Source: Bryobacterales bacterium (GTDB taxonomy: Bacteria > Acidobacteriota > Terriglobia > Bryobacterales > Bryobacteraceae). From it: a DNA stretch of 64,000 bases. Position numbers and translations under genes: made by a program. Below, one piece after another: positions 1-8,581 of this stretch. The stretch spans positions 1 to 64,000 of the forward strand of contig JAFAQY010000055.1 of NCBI GenBank assembly GCA_019261985.1, written 5' to 3'. The notes beneath the pieces are model-generated. The model worked only from the letters and a program-made list of their open reading frames with translations, searched no databases and was not told the DNA's origin. The first letter of the stretch is position 1. The number at the start of each line of letters is the position of its first letter.

Positions 1-1
1 G

Positions 2-427
2 AATTGCAAGACCAGTAGTGGTCCCGCGAACAGCACGGAGCGAGCGCTTTGTTTCCAACTTCATCTCCAATTTCCTCCAGAAGAAGTTTTAACGCTTTAC
101 CGTTCGCGCCGCATTACCCCCATCATCTATGAAAGCGAGAATACGGGCGCATTACTATCAAGCCACGAGTTAACTCTATTTCGAGAATTGGTCGGGAGCG
201 AAGAAGCATACAAGTCCAAAATCCTCCTTGGCGTGTATACTAAACCGCACCATAATATCATCTACGATTCTTTTCGTTCAACCGGGTGTTTGCTTGATGA
301 ATTTCCTGCCAATAGGCTCAGCCGTTCAGCCGTGCAGGGCCCTCAACTTTACATAACCAAACAGGCTGCGGAAAGTTTGGCGAGACTGGCTTCAGCCTGC
401 GGCGGGCTTCAGCCCGCCCGGGGATGA
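2..427 (+). CDS. Hypothetical protein, 3' part of a gene entering from the left edge
   Basis: An open frame runs from base 2 to the TGA at 425-427 without interruption (about 141 residues), so a gene may start outside the window. I do not recognise the product. A stretch reading roughly LFRELVGSEEAYKSK is seen again in a decayed copy near 5.03 kb, where it continues as a short acidic tail and stops. That duplication argues that this stretch was once coding. The last residues (ASACGGLQPARG) are encoded by a palindromic repeat at 386-418, so the present C-terminus is probably not original. It may equally be a remnant. Codon use is not strongly biased. Confidence 0.3.
   Translation, partial: NCKTSSGPANSTERALCFQLHLQFPPEEVLTLYRSRRITPIIYESENTGALLSSHELTLFRELVGSEEAYKSKILLGVYTKPHHNIIYDSFRSTGCLLDEFPANRLSRSAVQGPQLYITKQAAESLARLASACGGLQPARG
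386..418. repeat. Type A palindromic repeat (GGCTTCAGCC / GGGCTTCAGCCC)
   Basis: Two adjacent short palindromes of the family that recurs about ten times in the window. The right edge is exactly where homology of the broken PEP-CTERM copy (459-1040) to its paralogs ends, so the element marks the breakpoint. Confidence 0.75.
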
Positions 428-458
428 CTGTTTCGCCTCTTCGACCGAAAAGCTGGCG

Positions 459-1040
459 TTAGAGCCAATAGCGGATCCCGGGCGGCTGTCCCTGGACGAA
501 GGTAATGTTAATAGAAGAGGGGAGCGGGCCCCCGGTCAGGCCGCCTTGGGTGCCGGGCGTCCACAACCCATCGTAAACGAAGTTGATGATGGCCGGAGGA
601 TTCGGCGCCACAACGGTTAGAGCGGTGGCGTCGAAGGCGCCGAAAACGCCATTGCCGAAAGTAAGGCTGGAGGGGTCGGTGATGTTGAACGAAACCGTCC
701 CGAAAAACTGAATGGGCATGCCTGCGAAGATGCCGATGTTGCTTGCCGTCGAGATCCAGTCCCCAAGCGTGACGGTCGTGGCCGTGAAGATGTTGCCCGT
801 ATCGACCGTCGTATTGCCGATGTCAGTGAAGACTTGACCCCCGATGACCATCGGATTGGCCTGTACACGGCTGGTCGGGGACAGGCAGGTCAGCGCCGCC
901 AGTCTGAACAGAATTACGGGACGCACGGCAAACCTGCCTCGCGAAAGGTTGGTGATATGATACCGGCGGTGGGCTTGGTCTGGACTTTTTGAAATTTGCT
1001 CACCGCCCCCAAGCTGATTGAAAGCATCGTTTCGTCGCAG
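459..1040 (-). pseudogene. PEP-CTERM paralog, copy 1, truncated and frameshifted
   Basis: This is the downstream-most member of a four-copy tandem family. It keeps the signal peptide (core starting RPVILFRLAALTCLS) and the body with the family block GLWTPGTQGGLTGGP. A one-base insertion relative to copy 2 in the codons after that block then shifts the frame, giving an early stop after IRYWL. The sequence beyond still aligns with the paralogs up to the codons before the PEP motif and stops at the palindromic repeat at 386-418, so the anchor is absent. At the position where the paralogs start with TTG this copy has CTG (1038-1040), with the same upstream Shine-Dalgarno (AAAGGAGAG). A GTG at 926 could also start a shorter product. 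If made, the protein would be secreted without an anchor. Confidence 0.75.
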
Positions 1041-1151
1041 TTTGGTCTCTCCTTTCGAAGTGATTTCGTCGCTATACCAACTCCATTCATCAGCCGGGCG
1101 CCGCCTCAGACCTGGCCCAGTGCCATTGAGTTCCTACCCGCCAACAGCAGG

Positions 1152-1877
1152 TCAGACGGTGACAGCGGGCCCGGTCTGGACATTCCGCCGCCGGCGGCGG
1201 TAGATCAGCACCCCAGCGGCGAGACCCGTGAGGCTGAGCACAAAGCTCGACGGCTCGGGGATGACTGTTTCGGCCTCTTCGACCGAAAAGGTGGCGTTAG
1301 AGATAATAGGCGATCCCGGGCCGCCGGGCTGGATCAAGAGAACGTTAATCGAGGACGGGAATGGTCCCCCTGTCAGGCCGCCTTGGGTTCCGGGCGCCCA
1401 CAACCCATCGAAAGAGAAGCTGGCGACGTTCGGAACCGGCGGCGAGGTGGTTACGGAGGTGGCGTCGAAGGCGCCGAAGACACCGTTGCCGAAGGTAAAG
1501 CCGGAGGGGTCGGCGATGTTGAACGAAACCTGCCCAAAAGTCTGTACGGGCATGCCTGCGAAGATGCCGGTACCGAACGTCGTCGTGGTCCAGTTCCCAA
1601 GCGTGAAGGTCATGGCCGTGGAGACGTCACCCGTATCGGTCGTCGTCACGCCGCTATCAGTGAAGCCTTGCATCCCGATGATAATCGGAGTGGCCTGTAA
1701 ACGGCTGGCCGGGGATAGGCAGGCCAGCGCCGCCAGCCCGAACAGAATTACCGGGCGCACGGCCAACCTGCCTGTGTGCCAACGGTTGGTGAGGTGATAC
1801 GGACGGTGGGCCTGGTCAGGGCTGGCTGAAATTTGGTCACCGCCCTCAAGCTGATTGAAGGCATCATTTCGTCTCAA
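1152..1877 (-). CDS. PEP-CTERM sorting domain protein, tandem copy 2
   Basis: Secreted protein of 241 residues. I chose TTG at 1877 because AAAGGAGAG lies 8 nt upstream and the same arrangement is kept in copies 3 and 4; an open frame extends further upstream but only through the spacer. The N-terminus is a long arginine-containing n-region, then a hydrophobic signal core (ILFGLAALACLS). The body is a beta-rich domain of unknown function with the family block GLWAPGTQGGLTGGP. The last 35 residues are a PEP-CTERM signal: VIPEPSS, a hydrophobic segment (FVLSLTGLAAGVLIY), then an RRRRR cluster. In known systems such tails are handled by an exosortase in the inner membrane; no exosortase gene lies in this window. 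What the domain does is unknown. Confidence 0.85.
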   Translation of the reverse strand: MRRNDAFNQLEGGDQISASPDQAHRPYHLTNRWHTGRLAVRPVILFGLAALACLSPASRLQATPIIIGMQGFTDSGVTTTDTGDVSTAMTFTLGNWTTTTFGTGIFAGMPVQTFGQVSFNIADPSGFTFGNGVFGAFDATSVTTSPPVPNVASFSFDGLWAPGTQGGLTGGPFPSSINVLLIQPGGPGSPIISNATFSVEEAETVIPEPSSFVLSLTGLAAGVLIYRRRRRNVQTGPAVTV

Positions 1878-1987
1878 TTTGGTCTCTCCTTTCGAAGTGA
1901 TTTCGTCGCTATACCAAATCCATTCATCAGCCGGGCGCCGCCTCAGACCCGCCCAGTTCCATCGAGTTCCTACCCGCCAACAGCAGG

Positions 1988-2707
1988 TCAGACAGTGACA
2001 GTGGGACCGGTCTGGACATTCCGCCGCGCTCGGCGGTAGATCAGCACGCCAGCGGCGAGACCCGTGAGACTCAACACAAAGCTCGACGGCTCGGGGGCGA
2101 GGGCCGTAAAAGTGGCGCCGGTAACGGTAATATCCGATCCCGGGCCGCCGATCTGGAGGAAGCTCACACCAAGAAAGGACGGGAAGGGTCCCCCGGTCAG
2201 GCCGCCTTGGGTACCGGGCGTCCATAACCCATCGTAAGAGAGGACGCGTATGACCGGAGGAAAGCCCGTGTCCCCGGTTAGCGACGTGGCGGTGAAAGTG
2301 CCGAACACGCCGTTGCCGAAAGTAAAGCTGGAAGGGTCGGTGATGTTGAACGAAACCGTCCCGAACATCTGTATGGGCATGCTTGCGAAAATGCCGCTGT
2401 TGTTTCCCGTCGTGGTCCAGTTCCCAAACGTGATGGTCGTGGCCGTGGAGATGCTGCCGGTATCGGTCGTCGTAATGCCGCTGTCAGTGAAGCCTTGCAT
2501 CCCGATGATGGGAAGCGGATCGGCCTGTACACGGCTCGTTACAGACAGGCAGGCTAGTGCCGCCAGCCCGAACAGAATTACCGGGCGCACGGCCAACCTG
2601 CCTGTGTGCCAACGGTTGGTGAGGTGATACGGACGGTGGGCCTGGTCAGGGCTGTTTGAAATTTGGTCACCGCCCTCAAGCTGATTGAAAGCATCATTTC
2701 GTCTCAA
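1988..2707 (-). CDS. PEP-CTERM sorting domain protein, tandem copy 3
   Basis: A 239-residue paralog of the neighbouring copies, starting at TTG 2707 with AAAGGAGAG 8 nt before it in the antisense reading. The signal peptide (ILFGLAALACLS) and the first third are almost identical to copy 2, while the middle (GDTGFPPVIRV region) has diverged. The tail is LAPEPSS, hydrophobic segment, RRARR, a normal PEP-CTERM anchor. The 110-bp spacer to copy 2 is itself conserved with the spacers between the other copies, so the whole unit including its leader was duplicated. It is likely transcribed with its neighbours or from an identical promoter in each spacer. Confidence 0.85.
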   Translation of the reverse strand: MRRNDAFNQLEGGDQISNSPDQAHRPYHLTNRWHTGRLAVRPVILFGLAALACLSVTSRVQADPLPIIGMQGFTDSGITTTDTGSISTATTITFGNWTTTGNNSGIFASMPIQMFGTVSFNITDPSSFTFGNGVFGTFTATSLTGDTGFPPVIRVLSYDGLWTPGTQGGLTGGPFPSFLGVSFLQIGGPGSDITVTGATFTALAPEPSSFVLSLTGLAAGVLIYRRARRNVQTGPTVTV

Positions 2708-2817
2708 TTTCGTCTCTCCTTTCGAAGTGGTTTCGTCGCTTCACAAATCCATTCATCTGCCGGGCGCCGCCTCAGACCCGGCCCAGCTCCATCGGGTTCA
2801 TACGCTCCAACACTCGG

Positions 2818-3546
2818 TCAGACAGTGACGGCGGGCCCGGCCTGGAGATCCCGCCAGCGCCGGCGTAGGTAAAGCACTATTCCAGCGGCCACGCCCGTGA
2901 GGCTCAAAAAAAAGCTCGACGGCTCGGCGATGACGGTTTCCTCCACTGAGACCGTCACGGTGCCGCTAGTAGAAATCGCCGTGCTCGGGCCGCCGATTTG
3001 GAGGAAGGCGAGGTTCAAGGCGGCAGGAAACGGTCCCCCGGTCAGGCCGCCTTGTGCGCCCGGCAACCAGTCCCCGTTGTACGAGTAAACTATGCTGTTC
3101 GGACCCGGCGTGACATTAAAAAGCGAGGTGGCGCTGAAGGCGCCGAAAACGGGATCGTGGAAGCTAATAGTAGAGGGGACGTTGACGTCGAACGTCTGCG
3201 GCCCTAGGAACTCTATGGGCATGCCTACGAAGATGCCGCTTTGGCTTCCGACAGAGATCCAGTTCGAGATTGAGAAGGCCGTGGCTGTGAGGATGTTACC
3301 CGTGTCGCTCGCCGTAGTGCCGAGATCGACGAAGCCTTGAGTCCCGATGGGTATCAGATTGGCCTGCAGACGCGCCGTCGGCGACAGGCAAGCCAGTGCC
3401 GCCAGTCCGAACAGAATTGCTGGGCGCAGCGCAAACCTCCCTGCACGCCAACGGTTGGTAAGGTGACACTGACGGCGGGCCTGGTCTGGACCTACTGAAA
3501 TTCGGTCGCCGCCCTCAAGCGGATTGAACGCATCATTCCGTCGCAA
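2818..3546 (-). CDS. PEP-CTERM-like sorting domain protein, tandem copy 4 (AEP variant)
   Basis: This 242-residue protein is the most diverged of the four tandem copies and lies first in the direction of transcription. It starts at TTG 3546 with an AGAAAGGAGAAAC ribosome site upstream. The signal core is ILFGLAALACLS and the family block is GDWLPGAQGGLTGGP. The sorting tail reads VIAEPSS instead of VIPEPSS, then FFLSLTGVAAGIVLY and RRRW, so the first proline of the PEP motif is replaced by alanine. Whether an exosortase still accepts it is not visible. Its position and divergence suggest it is the oldest copy. Confidence 0.82.
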   Translation of the reverse strand: MRRNDAFNPLEGGDRISVGPDQARRQCHLTNRWRAGRFALRPAILFGLAALACLSPTARLQANLIPIGTQGFVDLGTTASDTGNILTATAFSISNWISVGSQSGIFVGMPIEFLGPQTFDVNVPSTISFHDPVFGAFSATSLFNVTPGPNSIVYSYNGDWLPGAQGGLTGGPFPAALNLAFLQIGGPSTAISTSGTVTVSVEETVIAEPSSFFLSLTGVAAGIVLYLRRRWRDLQAGPAVTV

Positions 3547-3645
3547 TTTGGTTTCTCCTTTCTAAGTGATTTCGTTCAGAAAGTGCGCTATCGCAGGGCA
3601 CAATCGACACTGCCGGTTGTGACACTACGAAATCCAGCCACAACG

Positions 3646-4626
3646 TCAAACCGGATCGGTCGTGCGATTCCGTTTGCGGCGCCATGCGGCGCCACCCAGC
3701 AGCACTGTTCCCAGCAGAGTGATAGCGGCTGGTTCGGGAATCGGCGGAGGCTCCTCCGGTGGTGGCGTGAACGGATCGAAAACCGGAATTTGGCTGCCCG
3801 AAACGAATTGGATATGGCCCCCGGTGTCGATCAATTGACCTTGAAGCCTGAGGCTCGAAAACTGAAAGTCTGCCCCGGGATTAACCGCCAAGAAAGTACC
3901 ATACTCGCAAATAGGAACAACATTGACGTCGCCACAGCCGGAGGTCTGAAGTACGGTGCTCGGAGGAGGGCCTGTTAAATTCCACAGTATATGGGCAGGG
4001 TCAACTCCGCCTATATTCATTTGTGTGTTGATGGTACCCATACTCGGAAGATTGAAAATGAAAAAATCATCCGCACCCCCTACTAGCGTCACCGCCGGGC
4101 TTGACCAGCTTCCAATGTCGATGACATTCAACCCTCCGTTACCGGTGAAGGTTTGAGATCCGCTGATATTGCCTAAGGTCACCGTCGGCGTCAGGGCCAA
4201 TGCCGCTGCCGACAATGCCTGAGCGTCGGCAATCGCGGTTGTGCCGACAGTTGCCGCGACCGGCGTGACCGTGGGTGGCGTTTGTAGACCCTTAAAAGGA
4301 GGATCGTCGCTACCGGCGCCAAGCGGGGGGCTTGCATCGACACCGCCCGTGATGGCTCCATTATCACCGCCTGACGACGTGACCGTGCTCCCAGCGCCGA
4401 CCAAAACCTTGCCGTTGACGGGACCGCTATTCATCATGATGGAAGCGGTGGAGCCCGCCGAAACGATTGCGTATTGATTTAACACGTTACTAATCGGTAG
4501 GACGCTAGGCGTAGTGATCAAGTCCGCAAGGGCAGAGGAACTGGTGAAACAGATTGATAACAGCATCGCGAAACCAACAATAAAGCCGCGCCCAAGATGC
4601 AGCCAATACTTTTCATGTGACTTCAT
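3646..4626 (-). CDS. PEP-CTERM protein with choice-of-anchor-A-like body
   Basis: A secreted 326-residue protein, not related to the tandem array. The ATG at 4626 follows AAAGGAGGAG by 6 nt, a near-perfect ribosome site. Residues 1-34 form a signal peptide ending ALA-D. The body is low in charge and rich in Gly, Thr and Ser, with segments such as NVLNQYAIVSAGSTASI and a collagen-binding-like ALSAAALALTPT stretch of the kind seen in choice-of-anchor-A proteins. A proline-rich linker (PPPEEPPPIPEPAA) leads into the PEP-CTERM tail with a hydrophobic segment and WRRKRNR at the end. It is expected on the cell surface or in extracellular polysaccharide. The family assignment of the body is from memory and moderate. 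Confidence 0.8.
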   Translation of the reverse strand: MKSHEKYWLHLGRGFIVGFAMLLSICFTSSSALADLITTPSVLPISNVLNQYAIVSAGSTASIMMNSGPVNGKVLVGAGSTVTSSGGDNGAITGGVDASPPLGAGSDDPPFKGLQTPPTVTPVAATVGTTAIADAQALSAAALALTPTVTLGNISGSQTFTGNGGLNVIDIGSWSSPAVTLVGGADDFFIFNLPSMGTINTQMNIGGVDPAHILWNLTGPPPSTVLQTSGCGDVNVVPICEYGTFLAVNPGADFQFSSLRLQGQLIDTGGHIQFVSGSQIPVFDPFTPPPEEPPPIPEPAAITLLGTVLLGGAAWRRKRNRTTDPV

Positions 4627-5011
4627 AGAACTCCTCCTTTTGGATGCACAATGCCAAATGTTGTGGCGTACAGGAAATCCCCGAAGGTTAAGCTATATAG
4701 CCGGTGTGTTCCACATGAACGGCCGCGATTACGGTCCCCGCCGTCTCGCGGACAGCATGAATCAACCGCTTACATACCACTTCTCTCAATCCTCCAGTTG
4801 ACCGAACGGTTTAGAGTAACTTTTACAGGGTTTAACATCCCTACCCGACAACATGATGCGGGAAACCGCGGCATCACGAAAACATAAAGCGATACTGGCC
4901 CGATTGTGGCAATACAGAAGGCAGCTTACAACAGGCAGTCTGTGGTCTAGCAACATCCCTCTCGCTTCATCGATCAAGCGAGACGCGCTCATTTAGTGTT
5001 GAGCCAACTGT

Positions 5012-5125
5012 AAAATTTAAGCTATCTCAAGAAGTGGTCGGGAGAGAACAAGCATACAAGTCAAAACCCTCCTTGGCATGTATACCGACGCCGACGATAG
5101 TAACATCGACGATGCGTTGTCGTAA
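5012..5125 (+). pseudogene. Decayed second copy of the left-edge gene's 3' part
   Basis: Aligns with 168-280. Both read ...GGTCGGGAG-GAA-AAGCATACAAGTC..., then CCTCCTTGG-TGTATAC. A one-base loss after the AYKSK codons shifts the frame here. In the continued frame it reads TLLGMYTDADDSNIDDALS and stops at 5123-5125, which may show the original C-terminus of the gene. No start codon or ribosome site is present. Confidence 0.5.
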
Positions 5126-5207
5126 ATCGGATCTTTGTCTGATGACGCTATTACCAGTCGCCTGACGCACGAATAAGGACGCCTTGATGCAGGCAGTGCT
5201 ATGAACT

Positions 5208-5352
5208 GCAGGTATTACCAAGCGGATCGATGGAGCATTGCCCAGTCGAATGCAGCTATTACCACCGCGACTGCAGTTATTGCCAATCGAATTGCAACTG
5301 TGGCGACCCCTGCACTGCAACTGTGGCCAATCGAACTGCAATTATTGCAGTG
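5208..5352. repeat. Degenerate tandem repeat, unit about 21-23 bp
   Basis: About six imperfect units built on CTGCA-(A/G)-TATTGCC-AATCGAA. The best units are CTGCAGTTATTGCCAATCGA at about 5270 and CTGCAACTGTGGCCAATCGA at about 5315. Spacing is irregular and units are diverged, so it is an ageing minisatellite rather than a CRISPR array. It ends about 125 bp before the TPR gene. Confidence 0.55.
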
Positions 5353-5477
5353 GCTGGTGCGGCGGGCGATTATTCGAGCGGGTCTACACCAGCCGGGTGT
5401 TGCAGAATTAACCGGCATCGGTTATAAAAGACATGGTCGCGGACGAGGCTGCATCAAAGCTGAAGGAGGGGTGTAAT

Positions 5478-7706
5478 ATGCGCCTGCGAGCTTCGATTGT
5501 GTTACTTTCCGGCATTGCTTTTACAGCATGTTTCAGTACTCCCACCCAAAAGGAAGCAAAGTTCCTGAAAACGGGCAGCGATTATTTCGACAAAAAAGAT
5601 TATGCCCGCGCCGCGCTCGAGTTTATGAACGCGGTCAGGGCTGCCCACACGGCCGAGCCTTTATATCGGCTTGGCTTGACCTATCTCCAGTTGCAGGATT
5701 ACGACAAAGCCGTTTTGTGCTTTCAGCAGGCGCTGCAACTTAATCCCCAGCACAGCGGGGCGCAGTTGAAGCTCGCCGAGATGATGGCGAGCACTGCAGA
5801 CAAAAACACGCTAGAGGACGCTAAGAAGTGGCTGGACGCGATCATCGGCGCTTCGCCGGACAATGCCGAGGCTATCAACGCGCTTTCGATTACGGAAGCC
5901 CGGCTCGGCAATCCCGATGAAGCGATCCGGATGCTGGAGCAGGCACTGCGGAAAGCCCCGGCCGATCTGCGAACCTCGATTAGCTTAGCCCGGCTCAAGC
6001 TGTCGCAGAAGGATGTGGACGGGGCCGAACGCGCGTTGAAGGACGCCGTTCAGCACGCCCCCAATTCGGTACATGCGGCGCTGGCCCTCTCGCAATTCCG
6101 TGCGTCGATCGGGAAGCTGGATGAGGCCGAAGCCGAGGCGCATCGCGCTGTAAGCCTCGACCCGAAGAATGGGACCGCGTTGCTGACGCTGGCCTATGTT
6201 CAGGCGAATCAAAACCGCCTCGATCAGGCGGAAGAGACCTACCGCCGCATTTCGGCTCTTCCGGAGAAGCAATACAAACCTCTGCACGCCATTTTCTTGC
6301 TCCGCACCGGCAAAACAGATGGTGGGATTGCGGAATTGCAGCGCCTATGGAAGGCGGATAGAAAGGACCGGAACGTTCGCACACGGCTGGTGGCGGCTTA
6401 CGTGACTGCGAACAAGCAGGACGACGCGGAAAAGCTTCTTTCGGAGGCGATTCAAGCACAGCCCAACGACTCGCTTGCCCTCTCGCAGCGCGCGGAGATT
6501 TATCTTTGGGAGGGGAAGTATGCGCAAGCCGAGAAGGATTTGCAGCAAGCGGCCGGCGCGCAATTGGAGTCCGCGCCAGTGCATTACGCTCTCGCGCGGA
6601 TTCGGGCCGCGAGCGGCGCAAAAGTCGGGCAGCGGCAGGAGTTGGAAGAAGCGTTACGGCTGGATCCGAACATGCTCGCGGCGCGCATGGATTTAGTCCA
6701 GGCATTGATTGCGGACAAACAGGCGCAGACGGCTTTGAATATCGTCAATCAGGCGCCCGCGGCGCAAAAGAACAATCCTGGGTTGATCGCCGTATACGCG
6801 GCGGCATTGATGGGCGCCGGCGATCGATCCGCGGCCGCGAAGGAGATTCAACGCGGGCTTGCAATTGCCAGAACGCCTCTTCTGCTAATCCAGGGCGCTA
6901 CTCTGAAAACGATTCAGAAGAATTATGCGGGGGCTCGTGTTCCGCTGGAGGAGCTGCTGAAGAGGCAGCCGGACAACATCGACGGCTGGAACCTGCTGGT
7001 AGAGACATACGCGGCGGAAAAGCAGTTGCCAAAGGCAGTGGCGCGTTTGCGCAAGGGCGTGCAGCAGAATCCGAGATCGGCCAAATTGCAATTCCTGTAT
7101 GGGCTAAACCTGGTTGCGGCCGGTGACCTGAAAGGGGCGCGCTCCGCTCTCGCGGCCGCCGCCGCGATTGAACCCAATCTTGCCGACCTTCAGCCTGCAC
7201 AGGTGCAATTGGAAATTGTGGATGGGAAAACAGCTGCCGCGAAGCAAATGCTGACGGACGCGATTGCGCAGAATCCCAAGAACACGACTGCGAGATTGAT
7301 GTTCGCCGAGTTGGAGAACAAAGCCGGTAATCCAGGGGGCGCCAACGCGCAATATCGGGCGATTATCGGCGCGGATCCAAACAATGTCACGGCTTTGAAT
7401 AATCTGGCGTGGTTGTTCGCGAAAGACAATCCGGAGGAGGCGCTGAAATACGCGCAGCAAGCCGCCAAGCTTGCGCCGGAAGATCCATCCGTGCAGGACA
7501 CGATCGGCTGGCTTTACTACCACAAAGGCGTGTACGATTCGGCGGTACGCTATTTGAAAGCGGCTGTCGCCATCGAAGGCACTCCGCGGCGGAAATATCA
7601 TTTAGGCCTCGCGCTCACTAAAGGGGGTGATCAGGATGCGGGGCGAAAGATGGTTCGGGCGGCGCTGGATTCAGATCCGAGTCTGGCTAAAACCGAGGGG
7701 AACTGA
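5478..7706 (+). CDS. TPR-repeat lipoprotein, PrsT-like
   Basis: A 742-residue protein. The ATG at 5478 is preferred over upstream starts because AAGGAGGGG lies 7 nt before it and a signal peptide begins there. Residues 1-18 are hydrophobic and end FTAC, a weak but usable lipobox, so a lipoprotein is likely. The rest is an almost continuous array of tetratricopeptide repeats (for example AEPLYRLGLTYLQLQDYDKA and EAINALSITEARLGNPDEA), predicted to form a long superhelix for protein contacts. Proteins of this build in PEP-CTERM/exosortase clusters are called PrsT; they are usually near 900 residues, so this one is shorter. Proximity to five PEP-CTERM genes supports that link, but polysaccharide genes and the exosortase are not here. 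It could also be a general TPR scaffold. Confidence 0.75.
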   Translation: MRLRASIVLLSGIAFTACFSTPTQKEAKFLKTGSDYFDKKDYARAALEFMNAVRAAHTAEPLYRLGLTYLQLQDYDKAVLCFQQALQLNPQHSGAQLKLAEMMASTADKNTLEDAKKWLDAIIGASPDNAEAINALSITEARLGNPDEAIRMLEQALRKAPADLRTSISLARLKLSQKDVDGAERALKDAVQHAPNSVHAALALSQFRASIGKLDEAEAEAHRAVSLDPKNGTALLTLAYVQANQNRLDQAEETYRRISALPEKQYKPLHAIFLLRTGKTDGGIAELQRLWKADRKDRNVRTRLVAAYVTANKQDDAEKLLSEAIQAQPNDSLALSQRAEIYLWEGKYAQAEKDLQQAAGAQLESAPVHYALARIRAASGAKVGQRQELEEALRLDPNMLAARMDLVQALIADKQAQTALNIVNQAPAAQKNNPGLIAVYAAALMGAGDRSAAAKEIQRGLAIARTPLLLIQGATLKTIQKNYAGARVPLEELLKRQPDNIDGWNLLVETYAAEKQLPKAVARLRKGVQQNPRSAKLQFLYGLNLVAAGDLKGARSALAAAAAIEPNLADLQPAQVQLEIVDGKTAAAKQMLTDAIAQNPKNTTARLMFAELENKAGNPGGANAQYRAIIGADPNNVTALNNLAWLFAKDNPEEALKYAQQAAKLAPEDPSVQDTIGWLYYHKGVYDSAVRYLKAAVAIEGTPRRKYHLGLALTKGGDQDAGRKMVRAALDSDPSLAKTEGN

Positions 7707-7746
7707 TGGAGAGCGCGGGAATTTGCCGGACCTGGGGGTCCGGCGC

Positions 7747-7764
7747 GGGCGGGGGCGCCCGCCC
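7747..7764. terminator. GC-only hairpin between convergent genes
   Basis: A perfect 7-bp stem (GGGCGGG / CCCGCCC) with a 4-nt loop, placed between the TPR gene and the minus-strand fragment that ends at 7774. There is no T-tract, so intrinsic termination is uncertain. Confidence 0.3.
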
Positions 7765-7773
7765 CACGCTGAT

Positions 7774-8244
7774 TCATTCGAGAGGCTCTAGCTTTACTAT
7801 CGACGCGCCGTGATTGCTTCCCGTCCAAAACGTTGGCGGAGTGGTTGAGTTGTCGACGAACACGCGGCGGATGTTGGTGGAGCGCGGGAGCAGATACTCG
7901 GTAAACCGGCCGGTTTTAGGATCCAGGCGCAGCACGCGGTCTGTCGTCATCGATCGGGTCCAGGCGAAGCCGTTCTTGTCGACCACAACATCGTAAGCCG
8001 CGCTCCATGGCGCGGGCGCGAGCCACTCGCGAAACTGCTGGGTCCTGGTGTCGAACATGCCTATGCGATTGGCGCGATATTCGCCGAACCAGAGCCGGTC
8101 CTGCCCGTCCATCTGACCGCGCCTCGGACCGGATCCGTGAGTAGGCGTCGGAAACAAATCGACCTTGCCTGTCTTGGCGTCGATTCTGCCGATGTGCTCC
8201 TTGGCGAAGTCGGTGAGTGCGGTAACTGTTTTAAAGTTTTGCAA
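7774..8244 (-). pseudogene. C-terminal fragment of a streptogramin-lyase-like (Vgb) beta-propeller protein
   Basis: Reads as propeller blades from FAKEHIGRIDAKTGKVDLF through RLWFGEYRANRIGMFDT, DVVVDKNGFAWTRSMTTD and RVLRLDPKTGRFTEYLL to a normal end. Such secreted proteins usually have 300 residues or more before this point. Here everything upstream is missing, and the sequence passes within about 25 bp into an unrelated PEP-CTERM remnant. The only nearby start is a TTG without ribosome site or signal peptide. I call it a 5'-deleted remnant. The retained part shows no stops or frameshifts, so the deletion may be recent. Confidence 0.7.
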
Positions 8245-8270
8245 TTAAGCACTACGCCGCCAACAGCCGA

Positions 8271-8486
8271 TCAAATGACAGTGCCGCCGGGCCCGGTCTG
8301 GACATTCTCCCGCCGTCGGCGGTAGATCAGCACCCCAGCGGCGAGACCCGTGAGGCTCAGCATAAAGCTCGACGGCTCGTGGATGACTGTTCCGGGCTCT
8401 TCGATCTGAAAGTTGCCGCTCGCGGTAAAGCGATCCCGTGCCGCGGGTCTCGACGAAGGCAATGGCTTACGCTCGCAAAACGCCAA
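8271..8486 (-). pseudogene. Orphan PEP-CTERM anchor, 3' remnant of the tandem family
   Basis: Only the last 60 or so codons match the array at 1-3.5 kb: a stretch like FTASGNFQIEEPGTV, then IHEPSS, the hydrophobic segment FMLSLTGLAAGVLIY, RRRR and the family-specific end NVQTGPGGTV. The first proline of PEP is histidine. No signal peptide or body remains upstream. It shows that the family once extended, or was copied, 5 kb away from the array. It is not expected to be functional. Confidence 0.7.
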
Positions 8487-8581
8487 TTAATTCACCTCAA
8501 CGGCCCGAACGCGCTTCCGTTTTACTGGGCAGGTTTCGGCTGGTGGGAGACTCCAACGGCACGATTTCAGGAGAATAACCG

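Larger units (their letters stand above)
4627..5477. other. 850-bp gene-poor region between PEP-CTERM array and TPR lipoprotein
   Basis: No convincing intact gene is visible. The region holds upstream sequence of the PEP-CTERM gene, a decayed copy of the left-edge gene (5012-5125), a degenerate tandem repeat (5208-5352) and the leader of the TPR gene with its strong ribosome site AAGGAGGGG at 5463-5471. Confidence 0.6.

Noticed and set aside
996-1700. Plus-strand open frame opposite PEP-CTERM copy 2
   Set aside because: High-GC shadow of the minus-strand gene. No ribosome site and no recognisable motif.
1878-2225. Upstream extension of PEP-CTERM copy 2 (open frame back to 2225)
   Set aside because: It is only the conserved spacer and the 3' part of copy 3 read in another frame. 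The TTG at 1877 has the same ribosome site as in the other copies.
5208-5352. CRISPR array
   Set aside because: Units are diverged, spacing is irregular and there are no unique spacers of constant length or cas genes.
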